From the NCBI RefSeq assembly GCF_002994745.2, contig NC_037089.1, positions 563,001-627,000 on the forward strand: a stretch of DNA of 64,000 nucleotides, read 5' to 3'. Source of the stretch: Rosa chinensis (taxonomy: Eukaryota; Streptophyta; Magnoliopsida; Rosales; Rosaceae). Below the pieces are notes generated by a model that was not told the origin of the DNA, did no database searches, and worked only from the letters and a program-made list of their open reading frames with translations. How positions within the stretch are numbered: the stretch's first letter is position 1; each line of letters starts with the position of its first letter. Positions 38,093 through 48,859 of the stretch are shown here, in pieces. Both the position numbers and the translations under genes were made by a program.

Positions 38093-38467
38093 TGTTGGTA
38101 TAGATACCTTCCAGGCACAAGTATCGGAAGCACAAAGCTCATTAGCCACTGTCGATAACGCCCAGACACGATGCCGATACCATACACTAGTGGTATCGGG
38201 TGGACCACAACTAGTCCCACATTGGAAACAAAGGGGTGACAAGCCCATCCCTACACTATAAATACATGTCTCTCCACACATTCAAGGTAAGCCACCACTC
38301 TCCATTTACTCCTACCTAGTCTACATTCTTACATGTATCTGACTTAGGCATTGGAGGGTCAAAGGCCGGCTAGCCCGGTCTTCCCTTTGACCTCTGTTCA
38401 TGGTTGACAGGTATCGGATCTCGGAGATGGAAGCTCTCGCAACAACCCCGTTTATACCATAGAAACA
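38093..38467 (+). repeat. Element B 5' LTR
   Basis: Runs from TGTTGGTATAG to CCATAGAAACA, 375 bp, with a TATA box (TATAAATA, 38257-38264). It contains three near-copies of a GGTATCGG-type word (around 38192 and 38410). It is the intact copy of the pair. Confidence 0.82.
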
Positions 38468-38849
38468 TTTGGTGCTAGGAGGAGCCCTCCAGTGGTGCCA
38501 CGAGCTTACCACGGAGCAATTTCATCATCTAGCCAGAAAATGCACAATGTTATTCGTATCTCCATTGCGATTTACATGCGAAACACATATGCCATGCTTT
38601 TATCTTGATTACACTACTACGTATACACTTGCGATACTGGCTTCACAAACGATGACATGCATAGAGGCCCAAGCGGTATCATGTGCACACAATTGCCATT
38701 GCACTATACTCATTACTCTTGTTTAAACACTTTCATCTTATATCCACATACTGCTATATGTTTAGCATCTCTATTGCTTATATCAATATGAAATCTCAAT
38801 AGCGAGATCAATCCTCGCTCTCGCCATGACAAATGTTCTTGATAATTGG

Positions 38850-40080
38850 GGGGGGGGGGGGGGGGACTTTGTACACCCTACCTGCCATGCCTGAATGGCC
38901 CATACTCTTCATATGCCTGGATGACATACACTCGCCATGACACATGTTCTCGATATTGGGGGACTTGTACGCCATACTCGCCATGCTTTAATGGCATACA
39001 CTCGCTATGCATGAATGACATACACTCGCCATGATAAATGTTCTCGATACTTGGGGGGGGGGGACTTATGCACCCTACCTGCCATGCTTGAGTGGCACAT
39101 CCCCTCCATGCGTCAGCGATATATCGCCTTGCTATACTCGCCATGTTTCAGCGATATCTCACTTCTACTTCAACTGTATCTCATCTACGCCTCAATGATA
39201 TCTTATTTATGCTTTAACAGCATCTTATCTGGTCTACCATCTATGTTTCTGCGATATCTTATCTATGCCTCAGCTGTATATTATCCAGGCCTCAGCGATA
39301 TCTTATCTATGCTTTAGCGGTATCTTGTCTATGTTTCAGCAGTATCTCACCTATGCTTCAACGATACACTTGCAATGCTTCAACGGTATCTTATCTATGC
39401 CTCAACGTTATGTTCTCCATGCTTCAGCGATACACTCGCTATGCTTCAACGATACACTCGCCATGTTTTAGTACCATACTCATCATCCCTCAGTGGCACA
39501 TTCTCGACATGCTTCAACAACGTACTCGCCATGCTTCAGCTACGTACTTGCCATGATATACTCGCCATGCTTCAGCAACATCTTATATATGCTTCAGCAG
39601 TCTATTATCTATGCCTCAACGACCTATACTCACCACATCTCAGCAGTATATTATCTATATATCAGCGATATCTTCTCTATGTTATTGTAGTATCTCCTCT
39701 ATACTTCAATAGTATATCATCTATGCTCTAGCAGTATCTCACCTATGCTTTAGCGGTAACTGCCCTAGGTTTCAACTGTATATTATCTATCTTTTAGCAG
39801 TGATTATCTATGCTTCAGCGTCATCTATGCATTAGCGATGTATCCTTCATGCTTTACCTATACGTTCTCCACGCTTCAGCGGCAACCTACATCCGCTATA
39901 TCCCAACACGACGTACTATCCATGTTTTGAAGGACACACTAGCCATGCCTCAGCGACATATTCAACGTACTCACCATGCCTTAGCGTCATATACTTGCCC
40001 ATACTTTAACTTCACACTTATGCGCGCCCTAGCAGGCATTCTTAACTCCCCGAGCGTGCCCTAGCGACACTTGGGACTAT
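38850..40080. repeat. Minisatellite family 1 in element B
   Basis: Degenerate units of about 25-30 bp built on CATGCTTCAGCGATAT and CTTATCTATGC or CACTCGCCATG. It begins after G runs at 38850-38867 and recurs for 1.2 kb. A second G run lies at 39053-39063. Plus-strand ORFs here translate as repeated MLQRY-like words and are not real genes. Confidence 0.85.
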
Positions 40081-40499
40081 ACTCTTTAAAACCTGCCCAT
40101 GACAGTATTATCTTGGCTTACCTACAACCTTGCTATATAATCCCTCCGGGACTCTACTAATTCTCCAATGATCGCCATGTATTCTCTAATGCTATTCTCC
40201 AATGATCGCCATGTAATCTCGGATGACAGCCATGCCTTCTCCGATGATCGCCATGTATTCATGCATGATCACCTTGTATTCTGTCACTGCCTTTGGCAGT
40301 TTTCAATGAAATTGGCTCGATATCGCCATTTCCTATCTCTCTCCATCAAAATATCGCTAAAGGCATGGGCACGCTGTATAGCAATCCCAAACTATTGCCT
40401 AACGCATAACCAAACCGCAATGGCTCAAATCAATAATATCGCTAATGGCTAGTTGTGTTGATATAGCACTATACGTGTTATCACTCACAAACCCTTGTA

Positions 40500-41040
40500 T
40501 TGTCAATGCGATCAATGTGAAATGCTCCAATGAGATCAATATGAAATGTTCCAATGCGATTAATGTGAAATGCTTCAATGCGATCAATGCGAAAGGCTCA
40601 AATGCGATCAATGTGAAATGCTCCAATGCGATCAATGTGAAATGCTCCAATGTGATCAATGCGAAAGGCTTAAATGCGATCACTGTGAAATGCTCCAACG
40701 CTATCACTGTGAAATGTTCCAATGCGATCACTGTGAAATGCTCCAACGCGATCAATGCGAAATGTTCTAATGCGATCAATGTGAAATGCTCCAATGCGAT
40801 CAATGTGAAATGCGAAGTGCTCTAATGCGATCAATGCAAAATGCTTAAATGCGATCAATGTGAAATGCGAAATGCCTCAATGCGATCAATGCTTCAATGC
40901 GATCAAGGCAAAATGCCTAAATGAAATGTGATCAAGACGAAATGCCTAAATGAAAGGCTCAATGAAATGAGAGCAAGGCGAAATGCCTAGATGAAATACG
41001 ATCAAGGTGAAATGCCATAATGCGATCAAGCTAAACACAT
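40500..41040. repeat. Minisatellite family 2 in element B
   Basis: Around 20 copies of a 24-bp unit approximating AATGCGATCAATGTGAAATGCTCC, degrading rightward into AAGGCGAAATGCCTAAATG variants. Because 24 is a multiple of three, both strands stay open for over 120 codons, which explains the Cys- and Ile-rich ORFs. Confidence 0.92.
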
Positions 41041-41089
41041 GATCGAGATGAAATAGCTACAAGCATGGTTGTGGTGACATAGCCTAGTA

Positions 41090-41700
41090 CTGTCATCAAC
41101 AACACCCAATATCGCCATAACCATGATCACGACATGCTCTCCTTTATACGTGATATCGCCATGTTTATCTTTCCATTATATGATATCGGCATGAGTTATC
41201 TTTCTCATATAGTATCGCCATGTTTTCTCTCTATTACATGATATCGCTATACTTTATCTCTATTATACAATATTGCTATGTTTTACCTCTCTATTATACG
41301 ATATGGCCACACGTTGTTTCTCCAACACGAGATATCACCATATGTCATTATCTGATATCGGCATGAGGTATTTTTCTCTAACACGCGGTATCGCCATCTT
41401 TTATCTCTATTATATGATATTGCCATGTTTTATCTCTATTACATGATATCGCCATATTTTATTTGTCCATTACACGATGAGATATCGCCATGTCTTCTCA
41501 CCATCATACAATATCGCCATATCTCATCTTTATGCATTATATGATTGCATGGCACTACATGCAAAACAAAAGGTTGTGCCAAGCTTAATAATAGCAATAT
41601 CGCCAAGTACATTCTAGTCACTATCGGCTACATCATTCTAGCCACTATCGGCTACATTCATTATAGCCATTATCGGCTTCACGCCAAAATTATTACTATC
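41090..41700. repeat. Minisatellite family 3 in element B
   Basis: Degenerate units of about 30 bp around ATATCGCCATGTTTTATCTCTATTA. After 41600 they change to CACTATCGGCTACATTCAT variants. No coding. From 41700 to 42082 the sequence is unique, ending next to the 3' LTR. Confidence 0.85.
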
Positions 41701-42082
41701 GCCACCTGCAAAAATGGGCTGACATAGTCAAGACTATCCTTACAGACACCAAGTGTATCAAGTACACCTTATATCGGGCATACCTGATGCCATATGCTAG
41801 CAGACCCTGGTCTAAACCCTCTGACCTTGGACTCGGGGGACTGGTTACCCAAAGGATCGAAAGACACTCTCGCCAAATGTCCAATGAATGCTTGCGCGGT
41901 TTTTACTTGGAAAATGAAATCACCACCCCAATCAAGACTCCTCTTAGCTGGGGACTTGGGGGATTAGGGGTAATGGTTATAGGGAAGCCACGTGGCAAGG
42001 ATACTCGCCTTGCACTTTCGATACTTTTACCATGGACAAACTCCCCACCCAAGAGAACTCTTGACCGGGGACTTGGGAGACT

Positions 42083-43406
42083 TGTTGGTATAGATACCTC
42101 CCAGGCACAAGTATCGGAAGCACAAGGCTCATTAGCCACTTAAAATGATGTCGATAACGCCTAGACACGATGCCGATTAGAGGTGGTAAATGGGCCGCTA
42201 AGCACGAGCACGGCACGGGCCCGACACGCTTAAAAGAGGCCTGGCAAGGCCCAAGCCCGTTAGTGGCCTGGCACGACCTGAGCACGTTAGAATAACGGGT
42301 CGGGTTGGGCCTAGGAATATTAGCCCATTGGCCCGATCCGGCAGGAGCCCGTAATGGGCCCGACACTACATATTGTGGGCCAGCCTGCTTCAAACACAAA
42401 ATTTCATTTTGTTTTTAAAAATATTAACAAACCACAATGATGAGATTTGAATATTAGACATCTTTATTTAAAATCTCATGACAATTCTACCAATGCTATT
42501 TCTTTTATGTTGTTAAAATAGCGAAATAAAACATTATGTCTGTTTGGACCCAAAATGAGCATTTTGGCCTGACAAGGCACAAAGAATCCCACGACGAGGT
42601 TGGTGCTCTCCTCGTCCACAATCGCTTGAAAGAAGTCAGGTCAAGGGACACCCCCGACGACCGCACCCGAACGGTGCTGGCACGCCCGCGCAAGAAAAGA
42701 GACTGTTGACCAGCTGCAACAAAATTGGAGCCAAACAATGTCCTTGTTTTGACATAAAGTATTTTTTCTAAATATTAAATATATGTTTATTAATAAAGAC
42801 TAATCTCATAATAATACAACTATAGAATGAAGGAAAGAATAATATGATACTAAATCTTCATTATATTAGTAAAGATTAATCTCACAATAATATACTAAAA
42901 GCAATATATTTTGAGTTATTTTTTTCTTTCTTTCTTTCTTTCTTCTAGTGGAATATAAAAAATTATTAGAAAACTAATCTTAAAAAGCTAAGATTGAGAA
43001 AAACATTATAGAACTTAATTTATTTGAATTTTCTAAATAGTTAAATATTATTTTTTATTTATTCAAATTAAGATTGTAAAATCGTGCTTTATAGTGGGTA
43101 GGCACGAGCACGGCCCGTTTATTGGCCCAGCACGATATGGGCTCGGGTCATGGGCCGGACCGGGCTTAATGTTTAAGTAAATGGGCCAACACGAGCCCGG
43201 CACAATAATAAATGGGCCGGCCCAAGCACAGTACGAAGCACGACTAGGCTCGCTTCAAATGGGCACGGCCGGCCCGTTTGCCACCTCTAATGCCGATATC
43301 ATACACTAGTGGTATCGGGTGGACCACAACTAGTCCCACATTGGAAACAAAGGGGTGACAAGTCCATCCCCACACTATAAATACATGTCTCTCCACACAT
43401 TCAAGG
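42083..43406 (+). repeat. Element B 3' LTR, interrupted and truncated
   Basis: Begins TGTTGGTATAG like the 5' LTR and follows it closely up to a hAT insertion at 42178. It resumes at 43298 and ends abruptly at 43406 inside the shared CACACATTCAAGG, where element C begins with TGTACC. The 5' LTR continues past this point for about 185 bp more. Confidence 0.85.
42178..43289. mobile_element. 1.1-kb non-autonomous hAT element
   Basis: The 1112-bp element has a perfect 8-bp duplication ATGCCGAT (42170-42177 and 43290-43297). Its inverted termini are TAGAGGTGGTAAATGGGCC and GGCCCGTTTGCCACCTCTA. Subterminal zones repeat GGCCCG and GCACGAGC words. The core is AT-rich with a (TTTC)n run near 42930. 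It has no transposase, but it carries about 180 bp (42553-42735, minus strand) nearly identical to part of the MULE2 transposase region at 26577-26732. Confidence 0.93.
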
Positions 43407-46400
43407 TGTACCTACAAGTGCATTTGCAAGCATAATTAGCTATAATGAGCCACGCTCGTTGTACTGCCAGAGGTACCAGCTCCCACCAAAGGAGTGACCT
43501 ACGAAGGCATGGCCAGGCGGGCTACCTGTGGTGACCCAAAAGGGGGGTCCCACAGCGCCGCGACTTCGAGCCAATGAGGAATCGACATGTCATGAATGGC
43601 ATCTCGATAGCTCATCAACCCGAAACCGCAAGGCCTTTTGAGTTTAGGTTGTTGGTTTACAAAACACTTTCTTGGACAAAAGTCACAAAACATTCTAGCA
43701 ACCGAACAACATATTTTCGCAAGCGGAATTTTAAAGTGAGCTAAAAGATTTGGGCTTACAATAGGAGTCCAATTTAGAATATAACAAATCACAAAGTGAA
43801 AACAAGTATGAGAGACGCGCTCCAGGGTTACGGGTCTCTCGAAATTTTGTAAATGAGCGAATAGAAAACAAATAAACAAATAAATTAGTGAGAAAATAAA
43901 TAACCAAGTTACTTCAAAATCCGATAAGGGACCAAAACCTTCCTTTTGATAAAACTAAAGAGAAATGCGCCAAGCCGGGCCATGTGCCTCCCCTGTACGC
44001 TTCCCGACCACATGCTCGAAACCTGCACACTATAGTAGGGATGAGCTTTCGTCCTCGCATGCCCAGTAGGGGCCGACCCAACCATGCTAGGTTTGAAATA
44101 TAATAGTCTTGAAAATATTTACTACATAATATTGTGCACGTTTATCGAAAATACTTTGAAAAATAGGCAACCACAAACATTCATTTCTTTTATAAAGCAT
44201 ATGCAGTATGCTTCACACAATTTGGAGCTCCGAGATACTTACCTGCCGGCTAATATAAAACAAATCAGTGACCGACCTGGTTCGTCCTGAATTCGAGAAC
44301 CGGCCAACTACTCTATAGTACTTCCGACTACAAGTAGCGAAAGTGTCCATTTCCTGGCCCTGAGTCTCCTATGACTGGTTCACTATCTGTACTCACTCTT
44401 CCTCGACAAACATAGGAGCACGGCCCCCTCCGGAGGTTCAAGGTTATCGACACCGTGGGATCCCTAAGAATCTACGCGTCTAGGTCCCATTCACTTTCAG
44501 GTCACAAGTATAAACATACAAGGGTACAGTATCTCAACATGCAAGTCTAGCCTCGGTTTTTTTTTTTGCAATTGGCAATTATCAGTTCTGAAAACACATG
44601 TATCACGAGGCATCGACTAATGAACAACAAAAAACATACTTGCAAGCAGCTTAATATATGTATAAGCATATACACGCACAACAAAACCACTAACAAGATA
44701 GGGACGGCTCACCCTACCTGGAATTGGAGTGCTTGTCCACTTTTAGGTTCGTCTCCGACTATCGATCTTTTGTCCCAATCCAAGTGCACACGCACAAGTC
44801 CTAATTAATAAAATTTAACCAATAAGTAACTTGACTTCATTATAACTCAACTAACCGAGCAACCAAAGCATTTACTTAATTCCTTATAGTCCATCGGATT
44901 ATCCTTTAATCGAACAATGATCTAGAACTTGTGTTTGTAGGATTTTCCTTTAGTTGATAAGTTCTATTATCCATTCCCAAACAATCCAAATCCAAATGAT
45001 ATAGCATTTGAATCATTTAGGATATGGTGATTATACTTAGCACTTTCACCTTCATTTGTTTAACATTTCTACTTTAAGGAAATAAACGATAATTATCATT
45101 CCCAAATAACTTCGTCACTTTAAGTCATTCCGGGATATGATAAGATTGGGATTGTTTCAATTGTAACTTGTCTAATTAATTTTTAACTTGAACAAACACA
45201 ATCCTCCATTCTCAAACGCCAATTTCTTTAAGTATTTGGCCAAACCACCGATTTCATCCTCAAGTGACATTTCAACATTCTGTACCAAATTCATCTTTTT
45301 AATTCACAAAATCACTTCTTGTTTTCGCTATAACCACAACCTCAATCAGTACAAACAACATATGCCAAAAACAGATCCAAATACCCAAACCCTTACCATT
45401 CTTCTTTTCCAGCTTGAAAATTAATTCGTCGCTGCTGCAATCCATCGTTCACCACTGTTTTAACACCTATCGAGCATAACAAAATTAACAACCCATCTCT
45501 TCACCAATACTTCTATTCAAAACAGAACCTATGAGTACTCCTTACCCTTTTTCAGTCTCAATGAAAACTGACGCATTAGCTTCTTCCTTCCCAAAACTTC
45601 AGAAATGCAGAAATCCACAAACCTCAATTCCAAATCAGAGAGCAGTGAATTAGGGTTTTCAATCCACATCGAAATTGGATGATTAATCGAAAAGAGGGGT
45701 ACGACAATTACCTAATCGTGACGGTACGAAGATCTGACGTTCATGAGTGGCGGAGCTACAGTGGTCGATGCGCCAGCGGCGGCGCGTGTAGCGCGTGAGG
45801 CAGCTCTGGTCGGCGTCGGAGGTCGAGGTCTCAGGAATAGGTGAGTAGTGAGGCGTGGGTTCGGTTTATGGATGTGATTAAGCTCGTTTCGGAAGGGAGA
45901 TTGGAGAACAGAGGCATGCAGAGCCTCGAGCTCCGTCGATTCTCGTGCGGCGTCGTGCGTCGTCGATCGGTGATGGGATGTTGGGGGCTTGATGGTCGGC
46001 GCTCCCTGAGCTCACTGGAGGCGGCAGTGTAATGAAGGGATGGCTGGGATCCGGCGAGGGTCGAGCCGCAGTGGCGTTGCAGCCTTGGGTGGTCGTGCGC
46101 AGAGGCTGCCGGCGATGTATTTCGACGGTAAGGCTCGGGCTTGGGTTGGTTTTGGATGCTTCGTCGATTGGTGAAGACGGTGTGGGGAGATGGTGGCCGG
46201 AGATGGAGTCTCCGGTGGTGGTAGAGAGAAGGATAGCGGAAGAGAGAGGCCGGGTCGATGCATGGCTTCGATCTCTTATGGGTTTAGGTCGGATTGAGGT
46301 AGGACTTCGATTGGTGGTAGCGGTGATGTGAGGCGGTGGCCAGACGATGCGGTTCCGGCGATGGCAGAGGGAGAGGACGAGAGAGTGAGGTCGGGGAGAG

Positions 46401-47295
46401 AGAGAGTGTGCGGCTGAGAGTGAGGGAGAAAATGAGAGAGTTTAGGTGTTAGGGTTTCTAATTTCCTATTTATACTCACGTACGAGAAATGTCAAATTTG
46501 CCCCTTCGACGAATTACACAATTCTCCTAGCTGATTGCTTTCGGTTTTGGGCTCGTGACGTTTCTTTTATTCGTCTTTCGTCGGAAACTTTCTAAGCTGT
46601 TTCTCAACTTCATCATAGGCCCAAAACTTGATCTCGTAAAAACCCAAATTCCAAAACTTTGTTACAACTCAAATTATCGTCTTCGAAACTTTAACAACCG
46701 GTCGTCTCACTAAACTTCGATAACCTTCTAGGCCCAAATGGAAGAATCTCGGCCCAAACTTAAATTGTCAGCCCAATAGGTGGTCTCGATACCCAAATAA
46801 TTTTCAAAATAAATTCCTTCACTTAAATTATCTTGCGGAAAAATCTTATTGGCGAAAAATTACTTTCGGAAATTAACTAAAATTTTCAGGGGCTCACACT
46901 ACCGCTTGAGCCCCGGACCGCCCACAGATAACAGCTGACGCACCGCCACGCGCCGCGCCAAGATGGCATCAGAAGCTCCAGACGCTGGGAATCGAAGCAC
47001 ATCAGTCCCACATCGAAAACAAGATGAAGATCAACCTTCTCCTCACCTATAAAAGGTTCTCTCCTCTCTCCTCATTAATTACACATTTACTACTCACCTA
47101 TTGTTGTGCCGCCCGTATACATCGACTAACTTAGGCATTAGAGAAGCGAAGACCGCCCAACGCGGTATCCCTCTGACGCCCTGTTTCTCGTGTAACAGCT
47201 AGGGGAGGCTATACATCAACCTTTGGAGTAGCGGTCCGCCCACCGGACCTGCGTTAAGTAAGAGATCGGCTACCGCCGAACTTTTAGCATCAACA
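43407..47295 (+). repeat. Element C 5' LTR (split by solo LTR D)
   Basis: It starts TGTACCTACAAG, is interrupted at 43527-46898 and resumes to AGCATCAACA just before the primer-binding site. Without the insertion it is about 510 bp. A TATA box (TATAAAAG, 47048-47055) and a CT-rich stretch follow at 47056-47080. The left boundary rests on the break in element B homology at 43406. Confidence 0.75.
43527..46898 (-). mobile_element. Family D solo LTR
   Basis: The 3372-bp element is flanked by a perfect 5-bp duplication CTACC (43522-43526 and 46899-46903). On the minus strand it starts TGTGAGCCCCTGAAAATTT and ends TTTGGGTCACCACA. No gag or pol motif and no internal second LTR, so it is best read as a recombinant solo LTR from a large-LTR element. 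ORFs around 45.8-46.4 kb arise from a local GC-rich block and show no family motif. Confidence 0.87.
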
Positions 47296-47296
47296 T

Positions 47297-47314
47297 TGGC
47301 GCCGTCTGTGGGAA
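47297..47314 (+). other. Primer-binding site of element C
   Basis: TGGCGCCGTCTGTGGGAA, one base after the LTR end, the same as in element A at 32509. This is the tRNA-Asp-like site typical of Tat/Athila-class elements. Confidence 0.88.
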
Positions 47315-47348
47315 TCCTTGAACAAAAGGTCATCCCACCACAACCACC

Positions 47349-48707
47349 ATGACTAACGGTAGCGGAGAAGATGCTGACGAGCAGGCAGATCAGTCCGCCA
47401 TACCCCAACCCATCAACCCAGCGGTTGGCATCAACCGCGCGCTATTCACCACCCCGGTAAACCCCGGCGGTGAGACAAACCCAAGTAGCAGCCGCCCACC
47501 AGGCCAGGACCTCGCCTCTCTATATGAGCTGGCACTGGCGGATCTTCACAAAGCAAACAGAGAGCGTGAACAAGAACACAAAGAAAAGGCCGAGGCCCAA
47601 AAGCAAGTGGCCACGCTTGTGTCACGCTTTGACGAGCTAAAGAGAACGTTGGAGGCAACCGCCAACCCAGCACGAAGCGAGCAGTCACGGAGCACCAGGC
47701 ACAGCAAACCTAGTACCGGCGCTTTGGTACCAGCACCAGTTGTGCATATGCAGGTCCCGCTGCACCCACCAGAGCTAGCGGGAATGGGGCCGCCCCCTGT
47801 GCCCCAGCTAATGTTGGAACAGGAGGCAGAGTCATCACTGCACACCCACAGCTCGAGACCTAGGGCAAGAACCGAGGGAAACCCACCCGCTCCCAGGCGA
47901 GGATCAGTTCAGCGGGGTACCCGGCCAGGCCCCGTCGGCGATGCAACCGCTCAAACACTCGAAAGGATGCAGCAGTTGGAGCAAAGGTTAATCCGGGCGG
48001 AATCGGGCACCCCAGTGCCAATTTCAAATCCACTTTTCGCGTCCAGGCCAGGACCATTTACTGCTGAAATTTTGCTGGCTGTCAGACCGGCGTACGCAAA
48101 GACTCCAAAAATGTCGCATTACAGCGGTAAGACTGACCCCTTCGTCCATATGGACACCTTCAAGAAGGTCACCAACAACAAGGGATTCGATGACGCCACC
48201 ATGTGCTACTTGTTCAGCGAAACGTTGGACAATGAGGCAATGAATTGGTTCTTCGAGTGCCCGCCGGGTTCCATTGACTCATTCCAGGCATTGTCACACG
48301 CTTTCCTTTCTCGGTTCATCCTACTGTCCGCCGGACACCACAATACAAGCCAACTGTTCAACGTCAAGCAGGGTACGGAAGAAACACTAAAGGCATTCAT
48401 CACAAGGTGGCGGGCGGCAGCATCTCAATGCTGCGATCTTGATAAAACAATGGCTTCGGCGGCTTTTAAGCAGGGACTACTCAAGGGGCCATTCCTCTAT
48501 CATCTCAACTACAATCATCCAGGTGCGGTGTACGACCACCTCATGAGTAAAGCGGTCATTCATGCCCAAGCAGAATTCATCACATATGGAGAAACCCCAC
48601 CGCCACCAGCAACACTAGCAAAATCAACACAACCCTCCTCCAGTCAGAAGGGAACCGCTAGCAAAACTCCCAGCGCACCGCCAACTGACAAGAAAAGGGA
48701 GTGGTAA
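47349..48707 (+). CDS. Element C gag polyprotein (452 residues)
   Basis: Open from ATG 47349 to TAA 48705-48707. The N-terminal half is Pro/Ala/Gln rich with a coiled coil (about 60-110). The C-terminal half is the Ty3/gypsy capsid domain: HYSGKTDPFVHMDTFK, MNWFFECPPGSIDSF, LFNVKQGTEETLKAFITRWR. The zinc-knuckle part lies downstream of the stop. The stop and a later frame change mean gag is separated from pol, either by design or by decay; the same frame stays open again from 48708 to 49058. Gag forms the particle that carries the element RNA. Confidence 0.88.
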   Translation: MTNGSGEDADEQADQSAIPQPINPAVGINRALFTTPVNPGGETNPSSSRPPGQDLASLYELALADLHKANREREQEHKEKAEAQKQVATLVSRFDELKRTLEATANPARSEQSRSTRHSKPSTGALVPAPVVHMQVPLHPPELAGMGPPPVPQLMLEQEAESSLHTHSSRPRARTEGNPPAPRRGSVQRGTRPGPVGDATAQTLERMQQLEQRLIRAESGTPVPISNPLFASRPGPFTAEILLAVRPAYAKTPKMSHYSGKTDPFVHMDTFKKVTNNKGFDDATMCYLFSETLDNEAMNWFFECPPGSIDSFQALSHAFLSRFILLSAGHHNTSQLFNVKQGTEETLKAFITRWRAAASQCCDLDKTMASAAFKQGLLKGPFLYHLNYNHPGAVYDHLMSKAVIHAQAEFITYGETPPPPATLAKSTQPSSSQKGTASKTPSAPPTDKKREW

Positions 48708-48859
48708 CAGGGCCAGTACCAGAACAAGCGGCAGAAGGACCAACATTACAAGGGAAACCGCCCATCCCATGGGGACAATCGCCACAAACAAATGGAATCC
48801 TCTCAGCGGTATGCAGTATTTACAGTCCTCATGGCCTCGTATGAAGAAATATACAATCA

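Larger units (their letters stand above)
38093..43406 (+). mobile_element. Element B: non-coding LTR retrotransposon (LARD-like)
   Basis: Two copies of the same LTR, 38093-38467 and 42083-43406, are directly repeated around 3.6 kb without gag or pol. The 5' LTR is followed by a candidate primer-binding site (TTGGTGCTAGGAGGAG, about 38469). The 3' copy is interrupted by a hAT element and is cut short at 43406, where element C starts; the missing LTR part is expected after the right end of C. By eye the paired LTR stretches differ at about six of 190 positions plus one 9-bp indel, so B is not very old. Confidence 0.82.

Noticed and set aside
37721..38281. 186-codon minus-strand ORF overlapping the B LTR
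   Set aside because: It runs from a degenerate repeat into an LTR, crosses an element boundary and has no domain.
40445..40825. Open frames on both strands over 120 codons
   Set aside because: A 24-bp tandem unit (multiple of three) keeps all frames periodic; the peptides are simple repeats with no protein features.
45841..46331. Several GC-rich ORFs in solo LTR D
   Set aside because: Overlapping frames on both strands in a GC-rich block within an LTR; no start context, motif or splice pattern.
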